From positions 1 to 64,000 of the forward strand of contig NZ_BONQ01000139.1 in the NCBI RefSeq assembly GCF_016862795.1: a stretch of DNA of 64,000 nt. Reading direction: 5' to 3'. Shown piece by piece: positions 8,400 to 17,564 of this stretch. Origin of the DNA: Dactylosporangium siamense. Lineage in GTDB: Bacteria > Actinomycetota > Actinomycetes > Mycobacteriales > Micromonosporaceae. The notes beneath the pieces were generated by a model that did no database searches, had not been told where the DNA came from, and saw only the letters and a program-made list of their open reading frames with translations. The position numbers were made by a program, and so were the translations under genes. The number at the start of each line of letters is the position of its first letter. Within the stretch, counting starts at the first letter, position 1.

Positions 8400-9833
8400 A
8401 TGTTCACGACCGCGGTCCGGCAGATGCGGGTGGCGTTCTCCACCGTGCTCGGCCGTCCCTTCTCCGTCCCGGTGGTGCAAGGACTGGTCCGGGACGCCCT
8501 GGCGACGCTGGAGGAGTTCGGCACACCCGGCGACGATGTCGGCCAACTGGTCGACGGACCCTACGCCGACCCCACGATGCGCCGCGAGCTGCAGACCAGG
8601 GCGCTGCAACGCACCGCGCGGCACCTCACCACCGGCGCACCGTACTACCGGGACCGGTTCGCCGCGGCGGGTGTCGACCCGGCCGGGCTCACCCCCGAGA
8701 CGCTGCTCCGGCTGCCGGTGATGACCCGGGCCGAGCTGGTGTCCAGGCAGCGGGACCTGCTGTGCGGCCGCCCCTACCTGTCGACCCGCAGCACCGGCAG
8801 CACCGGCGCCCCGGTCGAGGTGTGGCTGTCCCGGCAGGAGATCACGCTCTGGCCGGCGCTCATCGCGCTGTCGCTCGTGCTGCGCGGGGAGCTCACCCCC
8901 GACGACCACGTCCAGCTCAGCATCAGCTCCCGGGCGACCGCGGCGATCCAGGAGGACGTCGAGCTGTGCGGCCTGGTGGGCGCCGGCTGCAGCGTCGTGG
9001 GGCTGGTGCCGCCGGACGAGGCCCTGGACCGGCTGTGCGAATCCGCGACGGTGCTCAACACCTACCCGAGCTACCTCGGCCTGCTCGTCACCGCCGCCCG
9101 CAGGCGTGGCCTGGGCCCGGACGACTTCGCGTTGCACACCGTCAACGCCGGCGGCGAGGTGCTGTCGGCGGCGCTCGTCGCGGCAGCCGAGGCCACGTTC
9201 GGCGCGCGGATCAACGACGCGTACGGCGCCACCGAGGTCCTGCCGGTCGGTGGGCGGTTCTGCACGCACCGGCACCTGCATCCCGACCCGAACATGGGGT
9301 ACGCCGAGACGATCGACCTCGAGACCGGTGCCCCGGCCGAACCTGGCCGGCTCGGCACCCTCGTGGTCACCCCGTACCACCCGTATCGCGAGTGCATGCC
9401 GGTGCTGCGCTACGACACCCGCGACCTGGTGCGCGCCCCCGCCGCCGACGAGCCGCCGTGCGAACTGGCGGCCACCCCCGGGATGTCGCACATCCTCGGC
9501 AAGGCCCGCGACCTGCTGACCACCGCATCCGGGCCGGTCACCCCCCGCGACGTGGTGGAGGTGATGGACGCGCTCCCGGGGGTCCGCTGGCCGGTGCGGT
9601 TCGCCGCCGAGGAGGCGGGCGGGCGGGTGCGGGTCACCGTGCCGGACGACCACACGGGCGGCCTGTCGACCGGCGAGATCGCGGGACGTTTCGCCGACCA
9701 CGGCATCGACGCGCAGGTCGTGGTGGTCCCGATGGGGCAGGAAGACGCCCGGCGGCTGCGGCCGCTGCGCTGCGACCTGCTGGAGCAGACCTTCACCAGG
9801 CCCGTCCCGACCCTCGTGAGGGAGTTCGTATGA
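8400..9833 (+). CDS. PaaK-like adenylate-forming enzyme
   Basis: 477 residues of the phenylacetate-CoA ligase/CapK family of the ANL superfamily. A Ser/Thr/Gly phosphate loop (STRSTGSTGAPVEVW) lies near 126-140, the adenine-binding YGATE motif near 271 and RYDTRDLVR near 337. The C-terminal small domain is present but its usual catalytic lysine is not obvious, so adenylation without CoA ligation is possible. ATG 8400 follows GGTGGAGG. The acyl substrate cannot be told from sequence. Its neighbours (small peptide before, GxGD membrane protein after) are unlike the phenylacetate catabolic context. Confidence 0.75.
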   Translation: MFTTAVRQMRVAFSTVLGRPFSVPVVQGLVRDALATLEEFGTPGDDVGQLVDGPYADPTMRRELQTRALQRTARHLTTGAPYYRDRFAAAGVDPAGLTPETLLRLPVMTRAELVSRQRDLLCGRPYLSTRSTGSTGAPVEVWLSRQEITLWPALIALSLVLRGELTPDDHVQLSISSRATAAIQEDVELCGLVGAGCSVVGLVPPDEALDRLCESATVLNTYPSYLGLLVTAARRRGLGPDDFALHTVNAGGEVLSAALVAAAEATFGARINDAYGATEVLPVGGRFCTHRHLHPDPNMGYAETIDLETGAPAEPGRLGTLVVTPYHPYRECMPVLRYDTRDLVRAPAADEPPCELAATPGMSHILGKARDLLTTASGPVTPRDVVEVMDALPGVRWPVRFAAEEAGGRVRVTVPDDHTGGLSTGEIAGRFADHGIDAQVVVVPMGQEDARRLRPLRCDLLEQTFTRPVPTLVREFV

Positions 9834-9915
9834 GCGGCCAGCGAAGCGGCTCGGGCCGCTCATCGTGTGACAGGTTTAGCTCGGGCCGACGCCGGAGCGC
9901 AGCGGAGGTGGCGGC

Positions 9916-10896
9916 ATGAGCCGGACGGCGTTTCTGGTCCTGGTCACGTTCTGCTTCGCGCTGGCCGCGCCGCTGGCCGCCGCCGCCTACTTCCGGTGGG
10001 TCCGGGCGGCCAGGCCGGCCGTCGGGGTCTTCGGAACCGGCGACGTGTTCGTGATGATGGGGTTCGTCGTGGTGCTGCCGTTCGCGTATCTCGCGTTGCC
10101 CGGCTGGGGTCTGCCGACGGTGCTCGGGCTGGTCTTCGCCGGTGGACTGTCGGTCGGGTACGAACGGGTCGTGACACACCGCTGGCTGCGGCGGGGCCTG
10201 ATCCTCGGCCTGCTGGGCGCGGACCTCGCGGCGTGGGCGGCGTGGCGGGCCGGCGCGGCACCGCTCTGGTTCACCGCCGTGAACAGCGTGGTCGTGCTGC
10301 TGATCGCGGTCTCCGCGGCCAACCTCTCCGCGCAGGGCGGCCTGCGGCTGCGGCACGCGGCCTGGTTCACGCTCGGCCTCGCGGTCTACGACCTGACCTT
10401 CGCGACCGCGATCCCCATCACCCAGAAGCTCGCGGCGGCGATCCAGGGCTACCCGTTCGCGCCGTCGGCCGGGCTGCGCGTCGGCGACCTCGGCGCGGTG
10501 ATCGGGATGGGTGATCTGCTGGCGTACGCGCTGTTCGGCGTCACCGCCTACAAGGCGTACGGCCGGACCGGCCTGCGGGTGGCGCTCGTCGTCGTCGCCG
10601 CCTTCGGCGCGCTGGCGCCGGCGCTGTCCCCGCTGGTCATCGAGGCGGTCTCCGGGCACCGGCCGTCGCTCATCCCGGCGCAGGTGTTCTTCGGACCGGG
10701 AGCGTTCCTCGGGTACCTGCTGCTGCGGCGCCTCGGCCCGGAACGCCGCATGGCGGAGATCCTCGGCAACCCCGTCAACCGGCCGGCTGACCGCCGGGCC
10801 CGCTGGCTCGGGCCACCGGCTCCGGCGGTTGCGCCGGCTGCGTCCGTTGCGCCGGCGCGGCCCGCCGAGGTTCGCGGGCCGGTGCGCCTGTCCTGA
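9916..10896 (+). CDS. Polytopic membrane protein with YD...GxGD signature
   Basis: 326 residues, roughly eight to nine hydrophobic segments followed by a basic, Pro/Ala-rich tail. Two membrane-embedded motifs stand out: Y158-D159 in one helix (AVYDLTFAT) and G197-M-G-D200 in the next (IGMGDLLAYALF). A YD/GxGD pair in consecutive helices is the catalytic signature of presenilin/signal-peptide-peptidase-type intramembrane aspartyl proteases; a later FGPGAFLGYLLL stretch could stand in for the PAL motif but differs from it. GGAGG lies 7 bp before ATG. The 3' end overlaps the convergent SARP gene by 122 bp. Protease function is inferred, not proven. Confidence 0.55.
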   Translation: MSRTAFLVLVTFCFALAAPLAAAAYFRWVRAARPAVGVFGTGDVFVMMGFVVVLPFAYLALPGWGLPTVLGLVFAGGLSVGYERVVTHRWLRRGLILGLLGADLAAWAAWRAGAAPLWFTAVNSVVVLLIAVSAANLSAQGGLRLRHAAWFTLGLAVYDLTFATAIPITQKLAAAIQGYPFAPSAGLRVGDLGAVIGMGDLLAYALFGVTAYKAYGRTGLRVALVVVAAFGALAPALSPLVIEAVSGHRPSLIPAQVFFGPGAFLGYLLLRRLGPERRMAEILGNPVNRPADRRARWLGPPAPAVAPAASVAPARPAEVRGPVRLS

Positions 10897-13801
10897 CCGG
10901 CGGCCAGTCGTCGTCCGGCGCGACCGGACCGGCCGGCCGCGGTGCCCGGTCCGGCACGACCGCCGCCCGGCGCCGGCACGCCTCGGCCCGCTGGTCCTGG
11001 CCGCAGTCGTGCCACACCGACGCCAGCAGGCGCAGCACGTAGGCCTCACCGACCCGCAGGCCGGCGTCGCGGCAGACGGCGAGCGCCGCGGTCAGGTCCG
11101 CGACGGCCGCGTCCAGCCGGTCCAGCCGCCGGTAGGCCTCGGCCCGCCACAGCAGCGCCTGCCACGCGCTGTCCTGGGCGCCGGTCTCCTGGCAGCGTCG
11201 CAGCCCCAGGGTGAGCAGGTGGGCGCCCTGGGCGGGGCGGCCCAGTCGCACGTAGGCCTTGCCGAGCCCGGTCAGGGTGATGCCCTCGCCGACCAGGTCC
11301 CGTTCCGCGCGGCGGATCTGCAGGCTCTCCAGCAGGTATCCGAGCGCCCGCTCGTAGTCGCCGAGCTGGAGCAGGACCTCCCCGGCCTCATACCGGGTGA
11401 TCCCGACCGCGGGACGCCGCCCGGCCGAGCCGTACCGCGCCGCGCTCTCCTCGAAGCATCGCAGCGCCGCGGCCGGGTCACCCCGCCGGGCGTGGGTGAG
11501 GCCGAGGTGCGAGAGCGTGGCGGCGATCCCGCGCTCGTCCTGCGCGGCCCGCCGGGCGGCGAGGACGTCGTGCAGGTGGTCGAGGGCTGCGGCGTATTCG
11601 CCCCGTTCGCGGCACACGATGGCCAGCATGGTCCGCGCCGTGGACTCGGCCCGCCAGTCGCCGAGCGCCGCCGCGACCCGCCGGCTCAGCGTGCCGAGGG
11701 TGGCGATGTCGTCCCAGCGTCCGCGCATCGGCAGGTACTGGATGGTCGCCGTGGACAGTCCGAGCACGAACCGCGCGTGTTCGGGCTCGCCGTCGGCGAC
11801 GTGCCGGGCCACCGCGAGCAGGCAGGGCCACTCGCTGTCCAGCCAGTGCAGGGCTTCCGCCGGGGTGGTGACGGCCACCCTCGCCGGCGCGCCCTCGAGC
11901 TGCGGGACCTCCTCCCGCCGTTGGTTGGGGCGCAGCACGTCGACGGCCTGCTGCACGGTGCCGAGGTAGAACGACAGGGCACGGGCCACCGCAGCCCGAC
12001 GGTCCACTGTGGACTCCATGGCGTCGGCGAGCTCGGCGGCGAAGCAGCGCAGCAGGTCGTGCATGGCGAACCGGTCCCCGCCGGTGCGGCTCAACAGGTG
12101 CGCCTCGGCCAGCCGGTCCAGGGCCGGCTCTGCCTCGGCGGTGCACACGTCCAGCAGCGCCGCCGCGACGGCCGGCTCGAACGTCGGGGTCCGGACCAGG
12201 GCGAGCAGCCGGAACAGCCGCGCCGCGGTCGGATCGCCGAGCCCCTGGTAGCTGACCTGGAAGCAGGTGCGGACCGCGAGCTCGCCGGCACGTAGCCCGT
12301 TGAGCCGGTGCCGCTCCTCGCGCAGCTCGTCGGCGAGCGCCGCCAGGGGCCGGTCGGGGCGGCCGGCCAGCCGGGCGGCGGCGATGCGCACCGCGAGGGG
12401 CAGGTGCTCGCACTGCCGGACCAGCTCGACGGCGCGCGCACCGGCCGTGGCCACCCGCTCGGTGCCGCACAGCCGGCCGAGCAGCGCCAGCGCGCCCCGC
12501 GTGGACAGCGCACCGAGCGCCATGCTGTGCGAGGACTCCAGGGTGACCAGCATGCGCCGGCTGGTCACGATCGCGGCGCACCCGGGGCCGGCCGGCAGCA
12601 GCGGCCGCACCTGGGCCTCGTCGGCGGCGTTGTCGAGCACGACCAGCAGCCGCCGGGCCGCCGTCAGCGACCGGAACCGGCCGGCCGCCTCCTCGGGGTC
12701 CGACGGCACCTGCACCTCCGGCACGCCCAGCGCGCGCAGGAACCGGCCCAGCACCGCGGCGGGTTCGGCGGGCGGCATCGCGGCGGCGCCGTGCAGGTCC
12801 GCGTAGAGCTGCCCGTCCGGGAACCGGGCCGAGACCTGATGCGCCGCCCGCACCGCGAACGTGGACTTGCCGATCCCGCCGGGTCCGTGCACGACCACCA
12901 CGGCAGGCCCGCCGGGCGTCTGCAGCGTCGCGCGCATCGCGTCGAGCTCGGCGGTACGCTCGACGAACGCCGGATTGTCCAGCGGCAGCTCACGGGGCGG
13001 CACGAGCACCGGACCCGCCGCGGTCGGCGTCGCGGCCAGCAGCGTCTCGTCCCGGTTGAGGATCGCGCCGTGCAGCCGGGTCAGCTCGGCGGCTGGTTCG
13101 ATGCCGATCCGTTCGGCAAGGACCGCCCGGGCCCGCTGAAACGTCGACAGTGCACCGGCGGCGTCGCCGCTGCGGTACTGCGCGATCATCAGCAGCTCCC
13201 ACAGCCGCTCCCGCAGCGGGTGGGTCACGACCTCCCGCCGCAGCTCGGCGACGACCTCGGCGTGGCGTCCCTGGGCCAGGCGGGCCGCGGCGAGCGCCTC
13301 GACCGCGTCGCCCCGCTGCTCGTCGAGGGTGTCGAGCAGGCCGCTGAGGGCGGCGTCGCGCCGGACACCCGCAGCCGCCGGACCTCGCCAGTGCGCGAGC
13401 GCCGCGCTGAGCCGCTCGGCCGCGGCGTCGACCGCCCCCTGCTGCTGCAACATCCGGCCGGCACCGAACTCCCGGTCGAACGTGTGCAGGTCGAGCTCCC
13501 CGTCGCGGACCTCGACGAGGAACCCCGGGCGGCGGGTGACGAGCCGGGTCCCGCCGGCATGGTCCGGATCGGCGAGGACCCGACGCAGCCGCACACAGTA
13601 GGTGCGGACGTTGGCCTGCGCGGACAGCGGCGGGTCTTCCTGCCACAGCAGGTCGGTGATCCGGTCCAGCGACAGCACCTGGTTGGCGTGCAGCAGCAGC
13701 ACCAGCAGCAGCATGCGCTGCTTCGGCGGGCCGAGCGCCACCGTCGCCCCGTCGCGCCGGATCTCGACGGGCCCGAGGATCCGGAACTGGAAGTGACTCA
13801 C
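10775..13801 (-). CDS. Large SARP/AfsR-type transcriptional regulator
   Basis: 1008 residues. Order: winged-helix OmpR-type DNA-binding domain (~5-95, FRILGPVEIRR start), bacterial transcriptional activator domain (~100-245), NB-ARC ATPase (Walker A GPGGIGKST near 307, LVVLDNAADEAQVRPLLP Walker B region) and C-terminal tetratricopeptide repeats. GTG 13801 was chosen because the SARP domain begins there and AGAGG precedes it by 7 nt; the open frame runs much further upstream without coding character. Likely a pathway activator binding phased direct repeats. Targets may be the neighbouring peptide/PaaK genes or the biosynthetic cluster downstream. Confidence 0.88.
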   Translation of the reverse strand: MSHFQFRILGPVEIRRDGATVALGPPKQRMLLLVLLLHANQVLSLDRITDLLWQEDPPLSAQANVRTYCVRLRRVLADPDHAGGTRLVTRRPGFLVEVRDGELDLHTFDREFGAGRMLQQQGAVDAAAERLSAALAHWRGPAAAGVRRDAALSGLLDTLDEQRGDAVEALAAARLAQGRHAEVVAELRREVVTHPLRERLWELLMIAQYRSGDAAGALSTFQRARAVLAERIGIEPAAELTRLHGAILNRDETLLAATPTAAGPVLVPPRELPLDNPAFVERTAELDAMRATLQTPGGPAVVVVHGPGGIGKSTFAVRAAHQVSARFPDGQLYADLHGAAAMPPAEPAAVLGRFLRALGVPEVQVPSDPEEAAGRFRSLTAARRLLVVLDNAADEAQVRPLLPAGPGCAAIVTSRRMLVTLESSHSMALGALSTRGALALLGRLCGTERVATAGARAVELVRQCEHLPLAVRIAAARLAGRPDRPLAALADELREERHRLNGLRAGELAVRTCFQVSYQGLGDPTAARLFRLLALVRTPTFEPAVAAALLDVCTAEAEPALDRLAEAHLLSRTGGDRFAMHDLLRCFAAELADAMESTVDRRAAVARALSFYLGTVQQAVDVLRPNQRREEVPQLEGAPARVAVTTPAEALHWLDSEWPCLLAVARHVADGEPEHARFVLGLSTATIQYLPMRGRWDDIATLGTLSRRVAAALGDWRAESTARTMLAIVCRERGEYAAALDHLHDVLAARRAAQDERGIAATLSHLGLTHARRGDPAAALRCFEESAARYGSAGRRPAVGITRYEAGEVLLQLGDYERALGYLLESLQIRRAERDLVGEGITLTGLGKAYVRLGRPAQGAHLLTLGLRRCQETGAQDSAWQALLWRAEAYRRLDRLDAAVADLTAALAVCRDAGLRVGEAYVLRLLASVWHDCGQDQRAEACRRRAAVVPDRAPRPAGPVAPDDDWPPVRTGAPAREPRRAAPAQRTQPAQPPEPVARASGPGGQPAG

Positions 13802-13914
13802 GCACCGACCTCTGCCGCGGTAGGAAAGCCTATCTATGGCCATCATGCCGGAAGCTCGCCACCACCGTCGGCGCGAGACGGCTCCGCTGCTTCGCGGCCA
13901 GGTGGCCGGGCTCG

Positions 13915-15357
13915 TCAGGATCTGTGGTCGGTGGGCCGGATGTTGTTGTTGAGCCGGAAACGGTTGTCGGGGTCGAAGTCCTGCTTGATCCGAGCGAGCC
14001 GGTCGAGATTCCCGCCGAACGCCGCCTGTCTGCCCGCGCTGTCCAGGTCCAGGTCGCTGCTGAAGTTGAGGTAGGTGCCACTCGCCGAGGGCAGGGCGTT
14101 CACCTCGTTGAAGGCATCCCGCACCCACCTTGTGTTGGCCTCGGTGTCGGCGGCATCGGTCCAGTTGCCGTCAATGCTCACGATGTATTCCGCACTCCGA
14201 TCGCCGAAGGCGGTGTCATGCGTCCCCACACGCTGCACGGCGCCCCCCAGCTGCGGCACGTGGACGAGTGTGCTGGGGTGCGGTCGCCCAAGTCCTCTGC
14301 GGAGCAGCACCTCGAGCACGTCGTCGCCGAGCTCGCGGACGTTCACCGACTTCCAGTAGCTGCGCAACTGCCCCTTTGGAAACATCCAGTCCAAGAGTCG
14401 CTGTACGTCCCGGAATGGCCTGGGTCCGCTCAGGTCGGCGAGTGGAGTACCGAATTCGCTGATCGGTCGGAGGATCGTCGTGGCGTCCTCAGGCGGACCC
14501 GCATAGACGGCGGCGGTGATGAATACGTCCCGGTTCTGCACCTCCTGCGGCAGCAGTGGCGTGGCAGGCATCGACCAGAACATGGCACGGCTGGTGACCT
14601 CGTCCGGCAGGCCGGCCGTCCAGTCCCGCCAGGCTGGAAGGATCTCCTCCGCGTCGGAGGCGGCGTACATCGCGGCCCCGTACATGACGATGGGTCCGAT
14701 CGGGTGGGCGTGGAACTCGAAGGCGGTGACGACGCCGAAGTTGCCGCCGCCGCCGCGCAGCGCCCAGAAGAGCTCCTCGTGCTCGGTCTCGCTGGCTCGA
14801 AGGAGCGTCCCATCGGCCGTGACGACCTCGACGGCGGCAAGGTTGTCGCAGGTGAGGCCGTACTTGCGGTGGAGCCACCCGAGTCCGCCGCCGAGCGTCA
14901 GACCGGCGACGCCCGTCGTCGACACGACGCCGCCCGGCACGGCCAAGCCGAAAATCTGACTCTCCCGGTCGACATCTCCCCAGGTCGCGCCTCCCTGGAC
15001 GCGGACGATCCGCTCGGCGGGGTTCACCCAGACCCCCCGCATCGCCGAGAGGTCGATCATCATGGCTTCGTCGCAGGTGCTGTGGCCCGCGATTCCGTGG
15101 CCACCGCCCCTCACCGCGACCAGCAGATCGCGTTCGCGAGCGAGGTCCACCGCGTCGATCACGTCCGCTGCCCCCGAACACCGGGCAATGAGTCCAGGGT
15201 GCCGGTCGAACATGCCGTTGTGCACGGCGCGACTCTCGTCGTAGCCGGGATCATCCGGTGTGATGAGCGGACCGTGGAAGGCCGTCCGAAGTGCGTCGAT
15301 CCGCTCGTCGGTGACGGCCGTTTCACCGCCGTTGAGCCTGCGGAGCCTCACCGTCAT
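13915..15357 (-). CDS. BBE-like FAD-dependent oxidoreductase
   Basis: 480 residues of the berberine-bridge-enzyme/PCMH FAD family: FAD-binding fold with GGGHGIAG (His87 is the expected site of 8-alpha covalent attachment), GVAGLTLGGGLGWLHRKYGLTCDN, and the C-terminal BBE tail (FDPDNRFRLNNNI). The second, cysteinyl flavin link of bicovalent members is not evident. ATG 15357. Such enzymes oxidise alcohols, sugars or secondary metabolites using oxygen. It stands alone between the SARP gene and the repeat at 15528; substrate unknown. Confidence 0.85.
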   Translation of the reverse strand: MTVRLRRLNGGETAVTDERIDALRTAFHGPLITPDDPGYDESRAVHNGMFDRHPGLIARCSGAADVIDAVDLARERDLLVAVRGGGHGIAGHSTCDEAMMIDLSAMRGVWVNPAERIVRVQGGATWGDVDRESQIFGLAVPGGVVSTTGVAGLTLGGGLGWLHRKYGLTCDNLAAVEVVTADGTLLRASETEHEELFWALRGGGGNFGVVTAFEFHAHPIGPIVMYGAAMYAASDAEEILPAWRDWTAGLPDEVTSRAMFWSMPATPLLPQEVQNRDVFITAAVYAGPPEDATTILRPISEFGTPLADLSGPRPFRDVQRLLDWMFPKGQLRSYWKSVNVRELGDDVLEVLLRRGLGRPHPSTLVHVPQLGGAVQRVGTHDTAFGDRSAEYIVSIDGNWTDAADTEANTRWVRDAFNEVNALPSASGTYLNFSSDLDLDSAGRQAAFGGNLDRLARIKQDFDPDNRFRLNNNIRPTDHRS

Positions 15358-15527
15358 TGCCAGGTCCTCCAGCCAGTCGAGTCCCGAACCCGCATGGGAC
15401 TATCACCGGCAATCCGGACCTCAAACCCAATTGGGTCGTTGCCCCGCAGGAAGCCACCCCGCTCGGCGAGGCCTCGCCACTCCCGCACCTGCTGCCACGA
15501 CCCGCACGCCGTGACGCGTCGCGGCCG

Positions 15528-15594
15528 GCACGTCATCCGTTCGGAGCCCGCGGCAACGGTCAGCGGTACGCCTGCCAGCCGAGGTGCGCGGCGA
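15528..15594. repeat. Right copy of the 67-bp direct repeat
   Basis: This spans the last codons and TGA of the TauE-type gene plus, beyond it, a stump resembling the first codons of the MFS gene at 1989 (ATGACGTGCCGG here versus ATGACGTACCGG there). It is 60/67 identical to 1981-2047 and in the same orientation. The two copies bracket about 13.5 kb. Confidence 0.85.
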
Positions 15595-16306
15595 GCCCGA
15601 GCCCGAGCACGGCGATGACGCCACGCAGCGCCGCCGGTGGGCTGCGGCGGATCACGGCCGGCCCGAGCCGCCCGCCGATGAACAGCCCGGCGCCGAGCGG
15701 CAGGACCGCCAGCCAGTGCACCGGGCCGAACAGCGCGAACGCGCACGCGGCGACCAGGTTCGCCGCGCCGAGCAGCACGTTCTTCGCCGCGCTGCCCCGG
15801 GCGAAGCTGTCCGGTGTCATCGCCAGGAACAGGGCGAGCAGCACGATGCCGGCGGCGGCGCCGAAGTAGCCGCCGTACACGCCGACGACGGCCACTCCGC
15901 CGGCCAGCAGCCACCCCTGCCGGGGGTGCCGTTCGGCGTCGGGGGCCTGCCGGGGCAGCAGGATCGCGAGGGACGCGGCGGCGATCAGCCACGGCACCAC
16001 GAACTCGAACGTCTCCGCCGGTGCGAGCAGCAGCAGCGCGCTGCCCGCGGCACCCCCGGCGACGGCGGCGAGCGCGAGCCACCGCAGCCGCGCCGCCTGC
16101 CCGTCCAGCTCGGGCCGGGACCCGACCACCGAGCCGGCACTGGCGAACACGAGCGAGACGCTGTTGGTGACGTTCGCGGTCACGGGCGGCAGGCCGATCG
16201 CCAGCAGCATCGGGTAGCTGATCAGCGACGCCAGCCCGGCCACACTGCCGACGAGCCCGGCCCCGATGCCGGCCAGGGGCAGCACCACGTACATCCACCA
16301 TGTCAC
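15560..16306 (-). CDS. TauE/SafE-family sulfite/anion exporter-like membrane protein
   Basis: 248 residues, about seven to eight membrane segments in two repeats. The first has GLVGSVAGLASLISYPMLLA and TNSVSLVFAS; the second has GVYGGYFGAAAGIVLLALF and SAAKNVLLGAANLVAA, the characteristic TauE motifs. GTG 16306 is used; ATG 16294 is an alternative. It would move sulfite, sulfoacetate or a related organic anion. Its 3' end lies inside the duplicated junction repeat, and an MFS gene sits 33 bp upstream on the same strand. Confidence 0.8.
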   Translation of the reverse strand: MTWWMYVVLPLAGIGAGLVGSVAGLASLISYPMLLAIGLPPVTANVTNSVSLVFASAGSVVGSRPELDGQAARLRWLALAAVAGGAAGSALLLLAPAETFEFVVPWLIAAASLAILLPRQAPDAERHPRQGWLLAGGVAVVGVYGGYFGAAAGIVLLALFLAMTPDSFARGSAAKNVLLGAANLVAACAFALFGPVHWLAVLPLGAGLFIGGRLGPAVIRRSPPAALRGVIAVLGLGLAAHLGWQAYR

Positions 16307-16339
16307 GCGCCAGAGTCTGCCCTGCTCCGCGCGGACCGA

Positions 16340-17500
16340 TCAAAGGGCCCGGCGGTAGTGCAGCAACGCCGGGACGGCCAGCGCGACCGCGACCGCGCGG
16401 ACGGTCCCGGCGACGAGGAACGGGGCGCGCAGCCCGTAGCGGTGGGCGATCAGCCCACCGAGCACGGTCCCGGCCGGGACCAGCCCCCAGCCGAGCATCC
16501 TGGTGACGCCGATGACGCGGCCCAGCAGGTCCGCCGGGACGAGCTCCTGCCGCAGGCCGACGGTCACGACGTTCCAGGTCGTGGTGGCCAGGCCGTTGAC
16601 CGCCAGGCACACCCCGAGCAGCGGCACGGTGTGGCTCGCGCCGGCGCCGAGGATCGCCGCGGCGTTGACGGCGAGCGCGCCGATCAGCGCCGGGATCGCG
16701 CCGACGCGCCCGGCGAGCCGCCCGGCGGCCAGCCCGCCGGCGACCCCACCGACCGCGGCCGCGGCGAGCAGCAGCCCGTAGCCGCGGGCGCCGACGTGCA
16801 AGGTCCGGGTCGCGAGGAGCACGAGGACGGTGTTGGCGAGCTGGCCGCAGCACAGGTTGACGCTCACCAGCACCGCGAGGGTGCGCAGGAACCGGTGCCG
16901 CGCCAGCCAGCGCACGCCGTCCCACGTCGAGGACCGGGAGTTCCGGACCGCGGCGCGGGTGGGCAGGGTGGCGAGCAGGCCGGCGGACAGGGCCAGCGCG
17001 GTCGCGTACGCCACGAACGGCCACCAGGTGGCGAGCGCGAACAGCAGCCCACCCAGCGGCGGGCCGATGAACAGCTGCCCGGCGACGATCGCGGTCTGCT
17101 GGTGGCCGTTCGCCCGGTGCAGCAGCGGCCTCGCGACCAGCTCCGGCAGGACCGCCTGGGCCGCGGTGGAGGACACGACCGCGCAGCTGCCGAGGGCGAA
17201 CGCGGTGACCACGAGCACCGGCACGCCGGCCGGACCGCCCGCCAGGAAGAGACCCACCACGACGACCTGGGCCAGCTGCGCCCGCCACATCAGGGTGGTC
17301 CGGTCGAGCCGGTCGGTCAGCGCGCCGGCCGGCACCGACACCAGCAGCCACGGCAGGTACGCCGCCGCGGCGACCAGCGACACCAGGCGGGGGTCGCCGG
17401 CGACCGCGGCCGCGAGCAGCGGCATCGCAGTGACGTACGTGCCTTCGCCGGCGCTGCTGAGTGCGGTCGCCGACCACAGCCGCCAAGAGGTCCGGGTCAT
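16340..17500 (-). CDS. MFS transporter (macrolide-efflux-like)
   Basis: 386 residues with twelve predicted helices and the loop signature GALTDRLDRTTLMWRAQ, resembling MefA-like efflux proteins of the major facilitator superfamily. ATG 17500. It is divergent from the ArsR/DUF5937 regulator gene, a pairing common in actinomycetes where the regulator controls the adjacent exporter. It is not closely similar to the MFS protein at 781. Confidence 0.82.
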   Translation of the reverse strand: MTRTSWRLWSATALSSAGEGTYVTAMPLLAAAVAGDPRLVSLVAAAAYLPWLLVSVPAGALTDRLDRTTLMWRAQLAQVVVVGLFLAGGPAGVPVLVVTAFALGSCAVVSSTAAQAVLPELVARPLLHRANGHQQTAIVAGQLFIGPPLGGLLFALATWWPFVAYATALALSAGLLATLPTRAAVRNSRSSTWDGVRWLARHRFLRTLAVLVSVNLCCGQLANTVLVLLATRTLHVGARGYGLLLAAAAVGGVAGGLAAGRLAGRVGAIPALIGALAVNAAAILGAGASHTVPLLGVCLAVNGLATTTWNVVTVGLRQELVPADLLGRVIGVTRMLGWGLVPAGTVLGGLIAHRYGLRAPFLVAGTVRAVAVALAVPALLHYRRAL

Positions 17501-17552
17501 CCACGCATGCTCGCCGGACGGCGACGGAATCCGGCAGCATGTAGCCGGAGCC

Positions 17553-17558
17553 TAAACT
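17553..17558 (+). promoter_or_regulatory. -10 box for a leaderless regulator transcript
   Basis: TAAACT ends 6 nt before GTG 17565, and no Shine-Dalgarno is present. This spacing predicts transcription starting at the start codon itself, the common leaderless arrangement in actinobacteria. Confidence 0.55.
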
Positions 17559-17564
17559 GCACGG

